Source of the DNA: AVCC01 sp039920865
Lineage (GTDB): Bacteria; Pseudomonadota; Gammaproteobacteria; Burkholderiales; Burkholderiaceae_D
Reading direction: 5' to 3'
Assembly: GCA_039920865.1 (NCBI GenBank)
Contig: JBDSCZ010000287.1
Coordinates: 1-44,825 of the forward strand
DNA: 44,825 nt
Shown here: in pieces, positions 16,894 to 24,211 of the stretch
How the letters are laid out: each line of letters starts with the position of its first letter
How positions within the stretch are numbered: the stretch's first letter is position 1
Translations under genes and position numbers: made by a program
Notes under the pieces: model-generated
The model's input: the letters and a program-made list of their open reading frames with translations, nothing else
Told to the model about the DNA's origin: nothing
Databases searched by the model: none

Positions 16894-17826
16894 ATGTCCA
16901 TACAATGGTTCCCCGGCCACATGAACGCCGCCCGCAAGAAGGCGGCGGAAACCATGGAAACCACCGATCTGGTGGTCGAAGTGCTCGATGCACGCATCCC
17001 GCAAGCCAGCTGCAATCCGATGGTCGAAGAGTTGCGCCTGTTCCGGCAGCGTCCTTGTCTCAAAATCCTGAATAAGAGCGATCTGGCTGATCCTGTGGCG
17101 ACCCAGGCCTGGTTGGCTTTTTATAATAGTCAGAAGAACGTGCGCGCGGTCGCGCTGTCCTGCAAAAATCCGGCCGATGTGCTGAAAATACCCGCCTTGT
17201 GCCTGCAGCAGGCGCCGCATCGCGGCGTGCCGACCAAGGCGCTGCGGATGATGATCATGGGCATCCCGAACGTCGGCAAATCGACGCTGATGAACGCTTT
17301 GCTCAAACGACGCGTGGCCAAGGTCGGCGACGAGCCGGCGGTGACCAAGGTGCAGCAAAGGCTGTACCTGAACAAGAACATGATTCTGACCGACACGCCC
17401 GGCATGTTGTGGCCGAAAATCGCCCATCCGACCGACGGCCTGATGCTGGCTGCCAGCCACGCGATCGGCGTCAACGCGTTGATGGAGGATGAGGTTGCAA
17501 TCTTCCTGGCGGAAATCCTGCTGCAACACTATCCACACATGCTGTCGACGCGCTACGGCATGAAGACTGAGGGCATCGATGCCGTCAGCGTGGTTGAAGG
17601 TGTGGCGCAGCGCCGCGGTTTCCGGCTCAAGGGCGGTGACTGGGATTTTGAAAAAGCCGCGCATATCCTGCTGCAGGATTACCGTACCGGCACGTTGGGG
17701 CGCATCAGCCTGGAGACGCCGGAAAGCCGCGCCCATCTGCTCGCCACCTATGTGCCGCCGGTATTGCTGGGGCAGTCGCGGCGGATCATGGACGAGGCCG
17801 ACGAGGCTGAAGAAGGTGATCTGTAG
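16894..17826 (+). CDS. Circularly permuted GTPase YlqF/RbgA, ribosome biogenesis
   Basis: GTPase of the YlqF/RbgA group, which in Bacillus is needed for late 50S assembly; the role in betaproteobacteria is inferred. The 310 residues show the permuted motif order: G4 NKSD (60-63) comes first, then G1 GIPNVGKS (123-130) and G3 DTPG (167-170). The N-terminus IQWFPGHMNAARKK is the family signature. The C-terminal part (about 200-300) includes DFEKAAHILLQDYRTGTLG. Product length is normal. It is followed by a short intergenic region with a dispersed element in reverse orientation. Confidence 0.93.
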   Translation: MSIQWFPGHMNAARKKAAETMETTDLVVEVLDARIPQASCNPMVEELRLFRQRPCLKILNKSDLADPVATQAWLAFYNSQKNVRAVALSCKNPADVLKIPALCLQQAPHRGVPTKALRMMIMGIPNVGKSTLMNALLKRRVAKVGDEPAVTKVQQRLYLNKNMILTDTPGMLWPKIAHPTDGLMLAASHAIGVNALMEDEVAIFLAEILLQHYPHMLSTRYGMKTEGIDAVSVVEGVAQRRGFRLKGGDWDFEKAAHILLQDYRTGTLGRISLETPESRAHLLATYVPPVLLGQSRRIMDEADEAEEGDL

Positions 17827-17840
17827 TCATTGAAATCTTA

Positions 17841-17874
17841 GGGGTATGCATAAAAACAACGTATTTCCCGCATA
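17841..17874 (-). repeat. Dispersed element copy 4 (TATGCGG-N20-ATACCCC)
   Basis: On the minus strand: TATGCGG (17874-17868), 20 bases rich in T, ATACCCC (17847-17841). It lies just after the rbgA-like stop. A separate GGAGTAT at 17905-17911 (minus: ATACTCC) lies 30 bases away, giving a second isolated half-site. Confidence 0.6.
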
Positions 17875-17934
17875 ATTTAATTGCGATGTATTTTTATACA
17901 ATGTGGAGTATTAATTCAATATAAGAGGGCGGAC

Positions 17935-18735
17935 ATGAGCGACTCAGGAGCAATCACACAAGCTGCAATGGTGCTGCGCAACGACAGCGGCGGCATCGCC
18001 ACGCTGACCTTGAATCGTGCTGCACAGTTCAACCCGCTCTCCGAGCAGATGATGGCGGCGTTGCAGACTGCGCTGGAAGCAATCGCGAAAGATGATGCGG
18101 TGCGGGTCGTGGTGCTGGCAGCCGAGGGCCGGGCGTTCTGCGCCGGCCACGACCTGAAGCAGATGCGCGCCACGCCCGAGCTGGATTATTACCAGACATT
18201 GTTCAAACAATGCAGCAAGCTGATGCTGACCATCCAGCAACTGCCGCAACCGGTGATTGCCAGGGTGCAGGGCATTGCTACTGCAGCCGGTTGCCAACTG
18301 GTTGCCATGTGCGATTTGGCGGTCGCTTCCAGCGAAGCCAGGTTTGCGGTGTCGGGCATCAATTTTGGCCTATTCTGCGCAACACCATCTGTAGCGCTGT
18401 CGCGCAACGTGTCGCGCAAGCAAACAATGGAAATGCTGTTGACCGGCGACTTCATCGATGCCCAGACCGCCTTGGCGCGCGGTCTGATCAATCGGGTGGC
18501 AGTGCCTGAGCAACTGGATTCCGAAGTCGCAACACTGACGGCTAGCATCCTGTCCAAGCCGGCCGTTGCAGTCGCGTTGGGCAAGCAATTGTTTTATCGG
18601 CAGCTGGAAATGGGCATCGATGCCGCGTATCAGCTGGCGGGGCAAACGATGGCATGCAACATGATGGACCAGGCGGCGCTGGAAGGCGTGCAGGCCTTCA
18701 TCGACAAGCGTGCGCCCGACTGGCAGCAGCAGTGA
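17935..18735 (+). CDS. Enoyl-CoA hydratase/isomerase family protein
   Basis: Crotonase-fold protein of 266 residues from the ATG at 17935 (AGAGGGCGGA ribosome-binding region; an in-frame TTG 18 codons upstream is less likely). Crotonase signatures are the CoA-adenine and oxyanion segments AAEGRAFCAGHDLKQM and GIATAAGCQLVAMCDLAVAS, then FAVSGINFGLFCATPSVALSR cut here as INFGLFCATPSVALSR, and FIDAQTALARGLINRVV-like ARGLINRV. The glutamates used by classical hydratases are not at their usual places (AGCQLVAM, LFCATP), so the reaction may not be hydration; ECHDC3-like proteins look similar. No fatty-acid oxidation partner is adjacent. The substrate is unknown. Confidence 0.85.
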   Translation: MSDSGAITQAAMVLRNDSGGIATLTLNRAAQFNPLSEQMMAALQTALEAIAKDDAVRVVVLAAEGRAFCAGHDLKQMRATPELDYYQTLFKQCSKLMLTIQQLPQPVIARVQGIATAAGCQLVAMCDLAVASSEARFAVSGINFGLFCATPSVALSRNVSRKQTMEMLLTGDFIDAQTALARGLINRVAVPEQLDSEVATLTASILSKPAVAVALGKQLFYRQLEMGIDAAYQLAGQTMACNMMDQAALEGVQAFIDKRAPDWQQQ

Positions 18736-18820
18736 CTGTGCATTGATTGCGCATGGAGGTTGAAGCGCCTGCAGATCAATACTCCTGCAAAATACTTCTG
18801 AGATTCTTCGCCTACCAAAC

Positions 18821-18858
18821 AAAAAGTCCCCGTTAGCTTGCGCTAACGGGGACTTTTT
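18821..18858. terminator. Bidirectional intrinsic terminator between hydratase and groEL
   Basis: A perfect 17-base stem, AAAAAGTCCCCGTTAGC (18821-18837) and its complement (18842-18858), closes a 4-base loop TTGC. A on one side and T on the other give U tracts in both directions, serving the convergent hydratase (+) and groEL (-) transcripts. Confidence 0.95.
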
Positions 18859-18906
18859 AATGAGAAGCAGCGTGCTTCTGCGGTAATGCAATAACCGAAA
18901 CGGTTA

Positions 18907-20562
18907 TTACATCATGCCGCCCATACCACCCATGCCGCCCATACCACCCATGCCGCCCATGTCAGGCATGCCGCCGCCGGCTTTGTCATCTGCCGACTCA
19001 GCGATCATGCAATCTGTAGTCAACATCAGCGAAGCGATCGACGCAGCGTTTTGCAGGGCCGAACGGGTTACTTTTGCTGGATCCAGAACACCCATTTCAA
19101 CCATGTCGCCGTAAGTGCCGTTAGCCGCGTTGTAACCGAAGTTACCTGTGCCAGCCAATACTTTTGCAACAACAACGGAGGCTTCTTCACCCGCGTTTTG
19201 AACGATCATGCGCAGCGGCTCTTCCATTGCGCGCATAACGATCTTGATGCCGGCTTCCTGGTCAGGATTGTCGCCTTTGACATTGATGTTGGCACGTGCG
19301 CGCAGCAGCGCAACGCCGCCGCCAGGAACGATGCCTTCTTCAACAGCAGCACGAGTTGCATGCAATGCATCTTCAACGCGGGCTTTCTTTTCTTTCATTT
19401 CAACTTCAGTTGCAGCGCCGACCTTGATGACTGCAACGCCGCCTGCCAATTTGGCAACGCGTTCTTGCAGTTTTTCACGGTCGTAGTCGGAAGTCGCTTC
19501 TTCGATTTGTACGCGCACTTGCTTGACGCGTGCTTCGATTGCAACAGACTGGCCTGCGCCGTCGATAACAATGGTGTTTTCCTTGCCGATTTCGATGCGC
19601 TTGGCTTGGCCCAATTCTTCCAGCGTGACTTTTTCCAAAGTCATGCCGACTTCTTCAGCAACAACCTGGCCGCCGGTCAGGATCGCGATGTCTTCCAGCA
19701 TTGCCTTGCGACGGTCGCCGAAGCCTGGTGCCTTAACAGCACAAGTTTTCAGGATGCCGCGGATATTGTTGACTACCAGTGTTGCCAGTGCTTCGCCTTC
19801 GACATCTTCGGCAATGATCAGCAACGGACGGCCAGCCTTGGCGACTTGTTCCAGTACCGGCAGCAGGTCACGGATGTTGGTGATTTTCTTGTCGCACAAC
19901 AGGATGAACGGGTTTTCCAGCAGAACTACTTGTTTTTCCGGATTGTTGATGAAATACGGTGACAGGTAGCCGCGGTCAAACTGCATGCCTTCAACGATGT
20001 CAAGTTCGTCGTTGAGGGATTTGCCGTCTTCAACGGTAATCACGCCTTCTTTGCCTACTTTGTCCATCGCTTCAGCGATACGGTCGCCGATCGATGTGTC
20101 GCTGTTGGCAGAGATCGAGCCGACTTGGGCGATTTCTTTGGTGGTGGTGCATGGCTTGGCGATTTTTGCCAGTTCGATCACCGTTGCTGCAACTGCCTTG
20201 TCGATGCCGCGCTTCAGGTCCATCTGGTTCATGCCGGCAGCAACGAATTTCATGCCTTCGCGCACGATAGCCTGGGTCAATACGGTTGCAGTCGTTGTGC
20301 CGTCGCCAGCGTTATCGCTGGTGCGGGAGGCAACTTCCTTAACCATTTGTGCGCCCATGTTCATGAGCTTGTCTTTGAGTTCGATTTCCTTGGCAACCGA
20401 CACACCGTCCTTGGTGATGGTTGGTGCGCCGTATGAACGTTCGATGACGACGTTACGACCTTTAGGGCCCAAGGTTACTTTAACTGCGTTGGCGAGAATG
20501 TTGACGCCTTCAACCATCTTGGAACGGGCTGAATCGCCAAATACTACGTCTTTAGCTGCCAT
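18907..20562 (-). CDS. groEL: Chaperonin GroEL (Hsp60)
   Basis: ATP-dependent 60-kDa folding chaperonin forming the double-ring cage closed by GroES. The 551-residue product is full length, with AAKDVVFGDSARSKMVEGVN at the N-terminus, ATP-site motifs KVTLGPKGRNVV and DNAGDGTTTATVL, EGIVPGGGVALLRA and a C-terminal flexible tail of GGM repeats (MGGMGGMGGMGG). The ATG at 20562 has an AGGAG 8 bases upstream. It is the second gene of groES-groEL (105-base gap) under the CIRCE and heat-shock promoter at 21.1 kb, and ends at the bidirectional terminator. Codon use is that of a highly expressed gene. Confidence 0.99.
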   Translation of the reverse strand: MAAKDVVFGDSARSKMVEGVNILANAVKVTLGPKGRNVVIERSYGAPTITKDGVSVAKEIELKDKLMNMGAQMVKEVASRTSDNAGDGTTTATVLTQAIVREGMKFVAAGMNQMDLKRGIDKAVAATVIELAKIAKPCTTTKEIAQVGSISANSDTSIGDRIAEAMDKVGKEGVITVEDGKSLNDELDIVEGMQFDRGYLSPYFINNPEKQVVLLENPFILLCDKKITNIRDLLPVLEQVAKAGRPLLIIAEDVEGEALATLVVNNIRGILKTCAVKAPGFGDRRKAMLEDIAILTGGQVVAEEVGMTLEKVTLEELGQAKRIEIGKENTIVIDGAGQSVAIEARVKQVRVQIEEATSDYDREKLQERVAKLAGGVAVIKVGAATEVEMKEKKARVEDALHATRAAVEEGIVPGGGVALLRARANINVKGDNPDQEAGIKIVMRAMEEPLRMIVQNAGEEASVVVAKVLAGTGNFGYNAANGTYGDMVEMGVLDPAKVTRSALQNAASIASLMLTTDCMIAESADDKAGGGMPDMGGMGGMGGMGGMGGMM

Positions 20563-20667
20563 GTGAATCTCCTAAACTGATTTTCGGGGCAGGCAAATGC
20601 TTGAAAGTTTGCCGGCCAAAGAATGTGATATGACTAAATTATTGATGCCTGACTGATGGCGTGTTGA

Positions 20668-20958
20668 TTACTTCTCAACCACGGCCATGATGTCTTCTTC
20701 GCGCATGACCAGCAATTCATCACCTTCAACCTTGACTGTCTGTCCAGAATATTTACCGAACAAAACGCGGTCGCCAACTTTTACAGCCAACGCACGAACT
20801 GAGCCGTCTTCCAGAATCTTGCCGTTACCGATTGCCAAAACTTCACCTTGATCCGGTTTTTCGGCTGCTGCTTCAGGCAGAACGATGCCGGATGCGGTTT
20901 TTGTTTCCTGATCCAGACGTTTGACGATAACGCGGTCATGCAAAGGACGAAGATTCAT
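20668..20958 (-). CDS. groES: Co-chaperonin GroES (Hsp10)
   Basis: Seven-subunit lid of GroEL. The 96 residues include the N-terminal MNLRPLHDRVIVKRLD, the mobile loop ETKTASGIVLPEAA (about 17-30) that contacts GroEL, and GDRVLFGKYSGQTVKVEGDELLVMREEDI at the C-terminal half (quoted from separate strands GDRVLFGKYSGQ and ELLVMREEDI). The ATG at 20958 follows AAGGAA. It is first in the operon, with a leader of about 145 bases from the predicted start of transcription inside CIRCE. Confidence 0.98.
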   Translation of the reverse strand: MNLRPLHDRVIVKRLDQETKTASGIVLPEAAAEKPDQGEVLAIGNGKILEDGSVRALAVKVGDRVLFGKYSGQTVKVEGDELLVMREEDIMAVVEK

Positions 20959-21082
20959 AAAAATTCCTTAATTTTCAATAGGTTGTTGTTTCCTTGCGGC
21001 ATTTCTGCCACAAAGCATTCTTACTGCGCAGCCTTATCAGAATCAGGCCTTGCCGCAAAATTTCAAAGGCCAGGAGGATTTG

Positions 21083-21109
21083 TTAGCACTCTCCCTTGGC
21101 GAGTGCTAA
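21083..21109 (-). promoter_or_regulatory. CIRCE operator (HrcA site) of groES-groEL
   Basis: TTAGCACTC (21083-21091) and GAGTGCTAA (21101-21109) form a perfect 9-base inverted repeat with a 9-base spacer, the exact CIRCE consensus recognised by the HrcA repressor. It overlaps the predicted transcription start directly downstream of the -10 box. HrcA repression is established for this element; the hrcA gene is not in the window. Confidence 0.97.
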
Positions 21110-21138
21110 TTATATGGGGGCTTATTGGCTTTTTCAAG
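21109..21138 (-). promoter_or_regulatory. Overlapping sigma-70 and sigma-32 promoters of groES-groEL
   Basis: On the minus strand, TTGAAA (21137-21132) and TATAAT (21114-21109) are 17 bases apart, a near-ideal sigma-70 promoter. The same DNA reads CTTGAAA (21138-21132), 12 bases, CCCCATAT (21119-21112), matching the sigma-32 heat-shock consensus. CIRCE starts at the end of the -10 box, so three controls converge within about 55 bases. Confidence 0.85.
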
Positions 21139-21445
21139 ACGTCAAAAATAACAAGCATGGAATTATATTTCCAGTCTTTATTTGTCGGAAATTATCTGTC
21201 TATGCACTGTGCTCACTTAGTCACATACATGTTCTTGTGGACATTCGGCGAGAAAATAGCCTGAGAAAATGCAAATCTGCAAACTTATTTTGTTAATAAT
21301 TGTTTCAGCGGCTTTCATTCTTGCCACAGGCGGCTAATAATATTATTGATTTGTTATTGATTCTATTGGGTGCGCTGGTGAGTCGAGTTAAAGCACGCAA
21401 CAGTGTGACCCTGGTCTCAATGTTTTGCGCGGCTAGGTGACTATC
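21139..21445. other. Intergenic region between groES promoter and small exported protein gene
   Basis: About 300 bases, AT-rich in the centre, divergent between the groES promoter and the + strand gene at 21446. Short open frames crossing the CIRCE/promoter are accidental. No RNA gene or repeat copy was recognised; it presumably holds the promoter of the 21446 gene. Confidence 0.4.
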
Positions 21446-21802
21446 ATGAAATCTGTCAAGTCTGTGTTACTGTTCGCCATCCTGTTGGCGGCGGTTGCCC
21501 GCGAACCGGCATGGGCTGATCGGGGGCATCATGCGGGCGGCCGCGGGGGCGCGCATTTCGGCGTGTTTATTGGAGCGCCACTGGTTTGGCCTTATTCTCC
21601 TGCACCTTATTATTACCCCGGGCCTTATTACTACCCATCCGCCATTGCGGTGCCATCATCCCCCCCGGTTTATATTGAGCAGGATCCATTGCCCGCACAA
21701 CAGTACTGGTACTTTTGCAGCAATCCACAGGGATACTACCCTTATGTGAAGCAGTGCCCGGCAGGCTGGCAGCAGGTCACGCCACAACCTCCCGGCAATT
21801 GA
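21446..21802 (+). CDS. Small exported Tyr/Pro-rich protein, unknown function
   Basis: 118 residues from ATG 21446, with AGGTGA 5 bases upstream. Residues 1-24 form a signal peptide (KSVLLFAILLAAVA ... AWA). The mature part opens with a Gly/His-rich stretch (DRGHHAGGRGGAHFG), then repeats of YYYPGPYYYPS and a C-terminal motif WYFCSNPQGYYPYV..CPAGW, a pair of cysteines in a pattern common to small betaproteobacterial periplasmic or surface proteins of unknown role. It is followed 14 bases later by a lipoprotein gene, suggesting a two-gene unit with an envelope role. Confidence 0.75.
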   Translation: MKSVKSVLLFAILLAAVAREPAWADRGHHAGGRGGAHFGVFIGAPLVWPYSPAPYYYPGPYYYPSAIAVPSSPPVYIEQDPLPAQQYWYFCSNPQGYYPYVKQCPAGWQQVTPQPPGN

Positions 21803-21816
21803 TCGGAGCCGATATC

Positions 21817-22335
21817 ATGTCCAAGACCTTGCGTCTTTCCCCGCTGTTTTCCTTGCTGTTACTAACTGCCTGCGTCTCGATGCCATCCGGTCCGAGTATG
21901 CTGGTACTGCCGGGGTCGGGCAAGAATTTTGACCAGTTTCGGGCTGACGATTTCTCGTGCCGGCAATATGCGCATTACCAGCTTGGCGGCGCGACAGCAG
22001 ACCAGGCCGCACTGGATAGCGGGGTCCGCAGCGCAGCCTTGGGTACGGTGCTAGGTGCCGCTGCCGGTGCCGCCATGAATGGCAGAAGTGGCGCCGGTGT
22101 TGGCGCAGGGGCCGGTTTGCTATTTGGGGGGCTGTCAGGGGCGGGTGCGGCCAGCAGTTCGGGTTACGGCGTGCAGCAGCGCTACGATTTCGCTTACCAG
22201 CAATGCATGTATGCAAAAGGCCATCGGGTGCCGGTATATGGTCGCTTCACGCAAGAAGTGCGCCCTCCCGCCAGTGGTTATGCAATTCCGCCGCCGAACA
22301 CGCCGCCGCCCGCTGGCATGACGCCGCGCTATTAA
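21817..22335 (+). CDS. Glycine-zipper lipoprotein
   Basis: 172 residues from ATG 21817. Residues 1-19 form a lipoprotein signal with lipobox LLTAC, so the cysteine at about 19 is probably lipidated. The middle (about 73-112) is a glycine zipper (AALGTVLGAAAGAAMNG and GAGVGAGAGLLFGGLSG), expected to insert as a hairpin in a membrane. Flanking it are DDFSCRQYAHYQLGG and YDFAYQQCMYAKGHRVPVYG, a conserved pair of Cys-containing segments. The C-terminal tail is Pro-rich. Probably outer-membrane-associated. Its closeness to the preceding exported protein suggests joint expression. Confidence 0.8.
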   Translation: MSKTLRLSPLFSLLLLTACVSMPSGPSMLVLPGSGKNFDQFRADDFSCRQYAHYQLGGATADQAALDSGVRSAALGTVLGAAAGAAMNGRSGAGVGAGAGLLFGGLSGAGAASSSGYGVQQRYDFAYQQCMYAKGHRVPVYGRFTQEVRPPASGYAIPPPNTPPPAGMTPRY

Positions 22336-22532
22336 GCATTGCAGGAGGCATCCCCGCCTGCAATCCGATGCAGTATTCGGCCTTATGCGCCTCCTGACTG
22401 CGATGGTTGCCGTTTCTGTTGCATCGCGCTCGCCCCGCGCACTTATCGATAGCGCGGAACGTACACGTCGGTGTACCAGTTAAAACAGCGGGTGCATACC
22501 GAACGACTTCAGTTCGACTGAGAAGCGATGCA

Positions 22533-23144
22533 TTACCGCTTTGCTACGGCAAGGGCTGCGCCGAAAAACATAAACGTTGCACCGCTGGCTTTGTTAATCG
22601 TGTGGCAGCCGCGTTCCGAGGTGAGCCAGGCTTTCGCGCGCTGAGCAAAGAAAGCGTAGAGGCAATGAATAACGACGACCAACGAACTATATGTGAGTAC
22701 CAAAGTAAAGAACTGGGCTGCGTAACTGTTGGATGAATCGATGAATTGCGGGAAAACCGAAAGAAAGAAAAAGATGGCTTTGGGGTTGGTGAGCTGCAAG
22801 GATATCCCCTCGACAAAACGGCGTCGAAAACTTGCTTGATGAGCTGATTGTTCTGCGAATTCGAAGGCAGGGGCACGCCACAATCGGACACCTAAATAAA
22901 TGAGATACGCAGCGCCAATAAACTTGAGGATAGTAAAAGCTGTTGCAGATGTGGCAAGCACAACACCTAGGCTGGTAGCGGAAATTGCGGCTACAACGAG
23001 TGCGCCGAAAGCTATGCCAAGAATGCCGCCAAGGGTGCCGCGGAGGCCATAGCGCAGAGAATTGGTGAGCGTCATTACAACACCGGGGCCGGGGCTGAAA
23101 ACCGTGGCAGTAGCCATGAGCAGGAACAGTGGGTAGAGTTTCAT
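22533..23144 (-). CDS. LysE/RhtB-family amino acid exporter
   Basis: Inner-membrane exporter of 203 residues with about six hydrophobic segments (near 1-25, 38-62, 65-90, 112-135, 143-170 and 184-203). The N-terminal ATATVFSPGPGVVMTLTNS contains the SPGP motif of the family, and LQLTNPKAIFFFLSVFPQF is the second conserved block. Family members export homoserine, threonine, lysine or other amino acids; the substrate cannot be read from the sequence. It stands alone on the minus strand, and its start lacks a strong Shine-Dalgarno. Confidence 0.88.
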   Translation of the reverse strand: MKLYPLFLLMATATVFSPGPGVVMTLTNSLRYGLRGTLGGILGIAFGALVVAAISATSLGVVLATSATAFTILKFIGAAYLIYLGVRLWRAPAFEFAEQSAHQASFRRRFVEGISLQLTNPKAIFFFLSVFPQFIDSSNSYAAQFFTLVLTYSSLVVVIHCLYAFFAQRAKAWLTSERGCHTINKASGATFMFFGAALAVAKR

Positions 23145-23501
23145 CGATTGCTTTCAAGGGCATAACGAATGGAGTCTGTCCGCCGCTCAAGCGTAGTGCG
23201 GGCAGTCGGGCGGCAGCGGCGGAAAAACTTGGATTGGCTGAACCGTCTCATTGCGCGGTTCGTGAACGATTGTAAGTTGAACGGCGGCTGATTTAAGTGG
23301 AAATATACTGCGTACTGTATTATTAAATTCCCAATTAATTATTGCGATAATCCAGAGTTTTTTGTCCATACCCCCCACGAAATATGGATAATATTTGGAC
23401 TGTTCTTTTGTCGTTTCGAATCAAAAACTGGATTGTCCGCCAGGCCGCGTCAGTATCCAGACGGCGTTCTCTGGTGGCGCCGGTTACGGTGGAATTTTCC
23501 G
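23145..23501. other. Intergenic region without a recognised gene
   Basis: About 360 bases between the LysE-type gene and the terminator of the signalling operon. The left part is GC-rich, the right part AT-rich. A 60-63 codon minus-strand frame (23187-23378) has no recognisable features. The region probably includes the promoter of the LysE-type gene. Confidence 0.4.
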
Positions 23502-23531
23502 AAAAAAAAGCCCGCTGGTTAAAGCGGGCTT
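23502..23531 (-). terminator. Intrinsic terminator of the minus-strand signalling operon
   Basis: AAGCCCGCT (23508-23516) and AGCGGGCTT (23523-23531) form a 9-base stem with a 6-base loop. The A8 run at 23502-23509 gives a U tract on the minus strand, so it terminates transcripts coming from the operon ending at 23681. Confidence 0.85.
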
Positions 23532-23680
23532 AAATCTATTTTCTAGGAGGAGAATAGAGGAGACAAAATGATTATCGGAGGTAGACAACGATAAATCCAA
23601 TGCTAATTACAAATATCGATTATGCAATCTTAGAATATCTGTCGCAGGCTTGTTCGATAAAAATTCTGTGCGCTTGTTGC

Positions 23681-24211
23681 TCAATCCAGCATCACGGAAC
23701 CGCCGGGACCCCAGTTTACTTTCGTGATGCCAGGCTCCTCCTCCTCAAGGCGCCGCGCCTCAAGTTCCTGTGGAGTCAACGCGCCGCACTGTACGCGCAC
23801 CTGATCTGCCAAGTGCCGATCTTCCATTGCCTTATCCCTGCGCTCCAGCGAGAGCCGGATGATTTCTTCCAGTTCAGCGGCAACCCATGGTTTGCTGATA
23901 TAGCGGAACACTTCAGCCCGGTTGACCGCATTAATGATCGTATCAAAATCGGCGGAGGCACTGAGCATCAAGCGCACTGCATCCGGTTGCGCGTTTCGTA
24001 CCTGCTCCAGAAATTCCACGCCATTCATTTGCGGCATATGAAAATCCGAAATGACACAATCGAAAGCGACTTCGCTTGTGCGCTGCAACGCTTGCCGCGG
24101 ATCGGTATATAGCTCCATCAGAAACTCTTCATCCCGAATTTTCTGGCGCAGCGTGCGCTGCAATGCCTGTAAAATATTTATTTCGTCATCCACCAATAGA
24201 AAACGTCGCAT
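23681..24211 (-). CDS. Single-domain response regulator (REC)
   Basis: 176 residues. Residues 1-120 form a receiver domain: acidic pair in LLVDDEINIL, phospho-acceptor aspartate in VISDFHMPQMNG, LMLSASADF and the lysine of FRYISKPW. No DNA-binding or enzymatic output domain follows, only a charged tail of about 50 residues (LEARRLEEEEPG and a GPGGS end). Such regulators act by protein contact or as phosphate sinks. Its ATG overlaps the stop of the REC-HD-GYP gene (TAATG), so it is translated together with it and is the last gene of the operon. The partner kinase is presumably the one encoded two genes upstream (inference). Confidence 0.88.
   Translation of the reverse strand: MRRFLLVDDEINILQALQRTLRQKIRDEEFLMELYTDPRQALQRTSEVAFDCVISDFHMPQMNGVEFLEQVRNAQPDAVRLMLSASADFDTIINAVNRAEVFRYISKPWVAAELEEIIRLSLERRDKAMEDRHLADQVRVQCGALTPQELEARRLEEEEPGITKVNWGPGGSVMLD

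Noticed and set aside
15717..17063. 448-codon minus-strand frame across the HDAC-like and GTPase genes
   Set aside because: Spans two clear + strand genes and their intergenic region; composition typical of antisense frames.
18752..18785. Possible eighth dispersed element (CATGGAG-N20-ATACTCC)
   Set aside because: The right half-site and spacing fit, but the left half-site matches only 4 of 7 positions and the centre is not T-rich; chance is a sufficient explanation.
19051..19962. 303-codon + strand frame opposite groEL
   Set aside because: Shadow of groEL; Cys/Phe/Asp-rich product without domain.
23187..23378. 63-codon minus-strand frame between the LysE-type gene and the operon terminator
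   Set aside because: Starts in an AT-rich promoter-like area, mixed composition, Pro-rich end, no similarity to anything I recognise.
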